Assembly (NCBI RefSeq): GCF_039535235.1
Contig: NZ_BAAAWU010000001.1
Coordinates: 3,162,001-3,226,000 of the forward strand
Length of the DNA stretch: 64,000 nt
Source: Streptomyces roseoviridis
Lineage (GTDB): Bacteria; Actinomycetota; Actinomycetes; Streptomycetales; Streptomycetaceae
Direction of reading: 5' to 3'
Shown here: piece after piece, positions 60,620-64,000 of the stretch
How positions within the stretch are numbered: position 1 is the first letter of the stretch
Layout: every line of letters begins with the position of its first letter
Notes under the pieces: model-generated
Told to the model about the DNA's origin: nothing
Databases searched by the model: none
What the model saw: only the letters and a program-made list of their open reading frames with translations
Position numbers and translations under genes: made by a program

Positions 60620-61063
60620 GTGCGTTACTTCCGTGCCATGGGCGCCACCGCGCTCGCCACCGCCACCGGCCTCACCCTCCTCGGCACCGCCATAGCCGGC
60701 GGCACCGCCGAGGCCGCGCCCACGAGCCTCTACGCCCCGTCGGCGCTCGTCCTCACCGTCGGCGAGGGCGAGAGCGCCGAGACGTCCACGGTCGTGCGCG
60801 CCGTCACCCTGACCTGCGCCCCGACCCCCGGCGGCACCCACCCGGACCCGGTCGCGGCCTGTGCCGAACTCGCGGACGCGGACGGCGACCTGGGCCGCCT
60901 GACGGCGGTGCCGGGCGACCGGCCCTGCACCCGCGAGTGGAACCCGGTCACGGTCACCGGGGACGGCGTCTGGGAGGGCCGTCGGGTGAGCTGGACGGCC
61001 ACCTACGGCAACCCGTGCGAGCTGCAGGCGCGTACGGCGGAGAGCGCGACCCTCGCGTTCTGA
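60620..61063 (+). CDS. Subtilisin inhibitor-like protein (SSI family), Arg at P1
   Basis: A 147-residue secreted SSI-family inhibitor. The signal peptide is about residues 1-33 (ending AEAAP). The conserved core has LTCAPTPGGTHPDPVAACAEL, DGDLGRL and C-terminal FGN-like YGNPCELQ, with four Cys. The reactive-site loop reads PCTREWNPV, so P1 is Arg, suggesting trypsin-like targets. A trypsin-like protease gene is 1.3 kb away. The start is GTG at 60620 with AAAGGGA upstream. Confidence 0.92.
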   Translation: MRYFRAMGATALATATGLTLLGTAIAGGTAEAAPTSLYAPSALVLTVGEGESAETSTVVRAVTLTCAPTPGGTHPDPVAACAELADADGDLGRLTAVPGDRPCTREWNPVTVTGDGVWEGRRVSWTATYGNPCELQARTAESATLAF

Positions 61064-61169
61064 CGGCACGCCGCCCCCGCTCCGTCCGGACTCCGCCGCC
61101 CGCTCCCCCGGTGCCGGCCCCGGTGCCAGGGGGTCCCCGCCTCGACGCCCCGCCGTCCCCGGCCCGGCG

Positions 61170-61916
61170 TCAGGAGCAGAAGTAGCCGCCGACGGACTTG
61201 TCGGCTCCCGCGTGGAGGTCCACCGCGTTGACGGTCCACGCGGTGTAGCAGCGGTGGATCTGCGTCGGGGTGAAGGTGAACTGGAAGCCGTGGGCGTCAC
61301 CGTAGCCCGGGTGCGCGGCGCCGACGTCCGTACGGGTCAGGTTGGCCGGGTACGGGCCGTAGGTGTTGCCGTCGCTGTACTGGACGTACACCTGCGTGGA
61401 CTGGGCGGTGTCCGGGTCCAGGGCCCAGCCCCACATGGTGACCGAGTTGCCGTCGATCCGGTAGCCGTCGAGGTTCCCGACGGGGTCGTGGTCCACCGAG
61501 ACCGAGCAGCCCAGGGACTTGTTCGTGCCGTAGCCGGTGTTGAGGGCGGTGGCGCAGACCTGGCCCGTGGCCGTGGGGACGCCGACGAACCCGGAGAAGG
61601 CGCCGCCGGACTGGTTGGCGTCCAGGGTGGCGACCCACGTCCCGCCCACGGTGATCTTCACGCGGACCGGGCCGGTGCCGTCCGGGTCGGAGGCCCAGCC
61701 GGAGACGTTGACGCCGCCGGGAGCCCGGGACGCCGAGTTCAGCTTGCCCTGCGGGGAGTAGTCGGCCGGCGGGTCCTCGACGCCGCCGCCGTCGCACCAC
61801 GAGGGCGGCTCCGGCCCGTCACAGATGCTCTGGGCGTGGGCGGTCGGGGCGGCGAAGAGACCGGCCCCGAGCGCCAGGGCGGCGGTCACGGTGGCCAGCC
61901 GGGAACGAATCGACAT
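61170..61916 (-). CDS. Secreted beta-rich protein with two homologous halves
   Basis: A 248-residue exported protein. The signal peptide ends AHAQ near residue 29. Two related segments share a G-W-A-x-D-P-D motif, VSGWASDPDGTGPVRVKITV and MWGWALDPDTAQSTQVYVQY, which suggests tandem beta-sandwich repeats that may bind sugar or protein. Four Cys in the second half may form disulfides. I do not recognise a named family. It is convergent with the second SSI gene. Confidence 0.75.
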   Translation of the reverse strand: MSIRSRLATVTAALALGAGLFAAPTAHAQSICDGPEPPSWCDGGGVEDPPADYSPQGKLNSASRAPGGVNVSGWASDPDGTGPVRVKITVGGTWVATLDANQSGGAFSGFVGVPTATGQVCATALNTGYGTNKSLGCSVSVDHDPVGNLDGYRIDGNSVTMWGWALDPDTAQSTQVYVQYSDGNTYGPYPANLTRTDVGAAHPGYGDAHGFQFTFTPTQIHRCYTAWTVNAVDLHAGADKSVGGYFCS

Positions 61917-62030
61917 GCCGGTTGTCCTTACTGGGAGTTCGGCTCATGGCGCCTTCAGGTTGGCAGCGTGCGCGCCGCGGGCCCATCCCAGAAATCTGGG
62001 GTGTTTCCCGGGCCTTGCTCCGGGGCCCCC

Positions 62031-62324
62031 TCAGGGATCCACCGGCATGTCGGGGATCCCGCTCTCGATGAGGCAGTCGCTCCCCGGGCCCACGGAGTGG
62101 GTCCGGCTGTCACCGGGGGAACCGGTGGGCGCCGGCGACGGGGGCGCTGTCGGGGCCGGTGCCGGAGCGGGCCCCGACGACGGAGAGGAGGAGGGGCAGG
62201 GTGACGGCCCCTCCTCCTCGGATGACGAGCCGCCGTCGCCGCCCGCCCCGCAGCCGGTCAGCGCGCCCAGGAGCACGGCGGTGACGAGGAGAAGTGCGCT
62301 GCCGTGCGCCGTTGAGCGCGCCAT
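62031..62324 (-). CDS. Small Pro/Ser-rich lipoprotein
   Basis: A 97-residue lipoprotein with lipobox ALTGCG (Cys near 25), followed by acidic, Ser- and Pro-rich low-complexity sequence and a C-terminal SDCLIESGIPDMPV. No family is recognised. It lies 73 bp downstream of the trypsin-like protease gene, separated by a hairpin. Confidence 0.65.
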   Translation of the reverse strand: MARSTAHGSALLLVTAVLLGALTGCGAGGDGGSSSEEEGPSPCPSSSPSSGPAPAPAPTAPPSPAPTGSPGDSRTHSVGPGSDCLIESGIPDMPVDP

Positions 62325-62359
62325 GGAGTTCCGCCTTCCGGGGACGGGGACGAGGGGCC

Positions 62360-62390
62360 GGGCCCGGGCCCGCGCGAGGGGCCCGGGCCC
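62360..62390 (-). terminator. Terminator after trypsin-like protease gene
   Basis: GGGCCCGGGCCC occurs twice, at 62360-62371 and 62379-62390. Each is its own reverse complement, so the copies can pair across a 7-nt loop, just after the protease stop. Confidence 0.6.
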
Positions 62391-62397
62391 GCTGCCC

Positions 62398-63432
62398 TCA
62401 GTAGGTCGAGTACGTGTTGAACGCGTCGCCCACCCAGGTGGCGAAGTACGGCGACCGCATCTCCGTCGGATTGTCCCTGTTGTCGACGTTGCTGTTCACG
62501 CCGTTGACCCAGCCGCTGTAGTAGACGTTGTCGTCCTTGCCGTGGATCCAGGGCCCGCCGCTCGATCCGCCGGTCATGTTGCAGGGCATCTTGATCTGAT
62601 CGGTGGTCCACCAGCTGCGCTGGGAGGTCGTCGCGGCGCAGAAGTACTGCCACTGGCCGTCGAAGGGCGGGGCCTGCGGGTAGCCCATGGCCGTCATGGA
62701 GCGGTCCTTGGGGTGGTTCCACTGGATACCGAGGCCGCCGACGGCGTTGACGAGTTCGCCGCGGGAGTTCGGGGAGGTGATGACGATGCCGACGTCGTAC
62801 CCGAAGTTGCCGTCGTTGATCCAGCCGTTGAACGCGACGAGCCGCTCGGCCCACCAGGTGCCGTAGGGACGCGATCCGTGGTCGTAGTACGGCACGAACT
62901 GCCAGTTGGAGGCCCAGGACTGGCCGGGGCCGCCGTGGACGCAGTGCCCTGCGGTGAACACCATGTTCTTGTTGGTGCTGTTGACGGCCGAGCCGGAGCA
63001 GACGTAGTCCTTGCCGTCCGAGGCCCGGTAGAAGACCTTGCCCACCACTCGGGTCGCGGTGACGGAGACCTTGATGCCGCCGGCGGCGGCCGCGGTGCCG
63101 GCGACCGGGTCGGAACCGGTCGCCGCCGGGCCGGTCGGCTTCTGCGGTGCCGAGGGGGCGGGGGCGCCGGGCCGTTCGGCCGTCCGGGCCTCGGCGGGCG
63201 TGGCGGGCAGGGCCGCTGCCATCCGCTCGGGGGTCCAGTACTCCGCCGCCCGCGCGGCGGCACCGGTCGGAACGACGTGCTCGACGGCGGTGTCCGCCTT
63301 CGCGGCGGTCCGGGTGGCCGGTGCCCCGGGGGTCTCGGCGGCCTGGGCGGCGACGGGGAGCAGGAGCAGGGCGGCGGTGGCGAAGCCGACGGCAGTGGTG
63401 GTGGACGAGCGTCTCTTGCGTATGCCGAACAC
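62398..63432 (-). CDS. Secreted trypsin-like serine protease
   Basis: A 344-residue exported chymotrypsin/V8-fold protease. The signal peptide is at about residues 1-31, followed by a propeptide-like region (about 32-110) and the catalytic domain. His is in VFTAGHCVHGG, Asp in GYDVGIVI, and Ser in TGGSSGGPW. I chose GTG 63432 because GAGG lies 7 nt upstream and the signal peptide follows; a TTG at 63468 would extend it. It may be inhibited by the SSI proteins of this window. Confidence 0.9.
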   Translation of the reverse strand: MFGIRKRRSSTTTAVGFATAALLLLPVAAQAAETPGAPATRTAAKADTAVEHVVPTGAAARAAEYWTPERMAAALPATPAEARTAERPGAPAPSAPQKPTGPAATGSDPVAGTAAAAGGIKVSVTATRVVGKVFYRASDGKDYVCSGSAVNSTNKNMVFTAGHCVHGGPGQSWASNWQFVPYYDHGSRPYGTWWAERLVAFNGWINDGNFGYDVGIVITSPNSRGELVNAVGGLGIQWNHPKDRSMTAMGYPQAPPFDGQWQYFCAATTSQRSWWTTDQIKMPCNMTGGSSGGPWIHGKDDNVYYSGWVNGVNSNVDNRDNPTEMRSPYFATWVGDAFNTYSTY

Positions 63433-63482
63433 GCGATACCTCGATCCGTTGCTGGCATGGACACGCAATGTCTAGGCGCAGC

Positions 63483-63497
63483 GTGACGGACCGTCAA
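63483..63497. promoter_or_regulatory. Weaker TGAC-N5-GTCA inverted repeat upstream of protease
   Basis: GTGACGGACCGTCAA keeps the inner TGAC-GGACC-GTCA of the shared operator but not its outer C and G. It lies about 51 bp upstream of the protease start. It may be coincidence. Confidence 0.3.
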
Positions 63498-63616
63498 CGG
63501 AACGTGAGAGGAATGGCCGGTTCGCGCGTTCGCTTTTCGGCCTGGCGGGGGCCGGGGGCGGTGCGCGGGTGAGACGCGGGTCGGGAGGGGCGAGCAGCGC
63601 CGGGGTGCGAACCACA

Positions 63617-63679
63617 GGGGGCGGGGCGCGGGCGTCAGGGGGCGCGGCGCGGGCGTCAGGGGGCGGGGCGTGGGCGTCA
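63617..63679. repeat. Three 21-bp tandem repeats
   Basis: GGGGGCGGGGCGCGGGCGTCA occurs at 63617-63637, 63638-63658 and 63659-63679 with few changes. The last copy contains the stop codon of the next gene. The rest of the gap 63433-63616 has no other gene I can support. Confidence 0.85.
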
Positions 63680-64000
63680 GGAGGTGAGGACGCCGTTCAG
63701 GAAGGGCTCGACCGCCTCGCGCCAGGCGTCGGCGTGCTCGTAATGGAGGAGATGACCCGCGTCGGGGATCTCCGCGTAGGCACCGCGCGGGAGGACGCGG
63801 ACCATCTCCTGGGCCTCGGCGCGGCCGAGTTCGCCGTCGAGACCGCGGACGACCAGGGCGGGGCAGCGGACCTGGGCGAGGGAGTCCCAATGGGCGTCGT
63901 GGACCCAGGTCGCGCGCGAGGCCAGCATCTGGGCGGGGTCGAAGACGGGCCGCCAGCCGTCGGGGCGTTCGGTCATCACCTCGGCGAAGAAGGCGCCGCG
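63677..64000 (-). CDS. Alpha/beta hydrolase, C-terminal part (cut by window edge)
   Basis: The last 107 residues of an alpha/beta hydrolase-fold protein run off the window end. The segment CPALVVRGLDGELGRAEA holds the late Asp region, and IPDAGHLLHYEH carries the catalytic His. The N-terminal half and nucleophile lie beyond 64000, so the substrate cannot be guessed. The reading frame is open to the edge. The stop sits in the third copy of a 21-bp repeat. Confidence 0.8.
   Translation of the reverse strand, partial: RGAFFAEVMTERPDGWRPVFDPAQMLASRATWVHDAHWDSLAQVRCPALVVRGLDGELGRAEAQEMVRVLPRGAYAEIPDAGHLLHYEHADAWREAVEPFLNGVLTS

Overview
The window reads as chromosomal DNA of a high-GC actinomycete, almost certainly a Streptomyces. 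The supporting signs are strong GC bias at third codon positions, many GTG starts, paired XRE/DUF397 genes with nearby HATPase proteins, subtilisin inhibitors, a TipA-like regulator, an NsdA-like regulator and the futalosine menaquinone route. About 64 protein-coding loci are supported. No rRNA, tRNA, CRISPR array, insertion sequence or prophage was seen. From memory of S. coelicolor, the NlpC/P60, MenG, MqnC, MqnA, PurU and SCO4402-family genes fall in the same general core region, so this looks like core chromosome with accessory inserts.

Layout. 0-12.2 kb: a secreted NlpC/P60 hydrolase with Crp-like boxes upstream, an NAD-binding dehydrogenase, a GlxA regulator, then the menaquinone group: a MenJ-like geranylgeranyl reductase, MenG, MqnC coupled to a degenerate amidohydrolase-like protein, and MqnA. 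Two secreted enzymes, a lipoprotein esterase and a cold-shock protein with a terminator-like leader are interspersed. 12.3-22.2 kb: a receptor Ser/Thr kinase, DinB and isocitrate-lyase-superfamily enzymes, a HATPase/XRE/DUF397 cluster, a first subtilisin inhibitor, a HAD phosphatase, a TipA-like regulator and an AraC/GyrI regulator.

22.2-45.1 kb is the accessory core and the most interesting part. It holds DoxX-DUF35, an acyl-CoA synthetase (NDP-forming type) with an enoyl-CoA hydratase, a flavin reductase, an SDR dehydrogenase with a zinc alcohol dehydrogenase, a cyclase-family hydrolase, an amidohydrolase with two adjacent acyl-CoA dehydrogenases, and an AMP-forming acyl-CoA ligase. Six promoter regions among these genes carry the same 15-bp inverted repeat, CTGAC-N5-GTCAG. 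No candidate repressor gene lies in the window. I infer a dispersed regulon for activating and beta-oxidising an unidentified carboxylic acid. Three MFS exporters, a class A beta-lactamase, a flavin monooxygenase and a second GlxA regulator with a DasR-like site are interleaved.

45.1-64 kb: an azoreductase, a STAS antagonist, an ECF sigma factor with a frameshifted zinc-finger partner, PurU, an SCO4402-family protein, a solute-binding lipoprotein, a repeat-rich membrane protein, an NsdA-like regulator divergent from a degenerate Prim-Pol protein, an ABC exporter pair, a serine hydrolase, an HSL-type esterase, a second subtilisin inhibitor, secreted proteins, a trypsin-like protease and the end of an alpha/beta hydrolase cut by the window edge.
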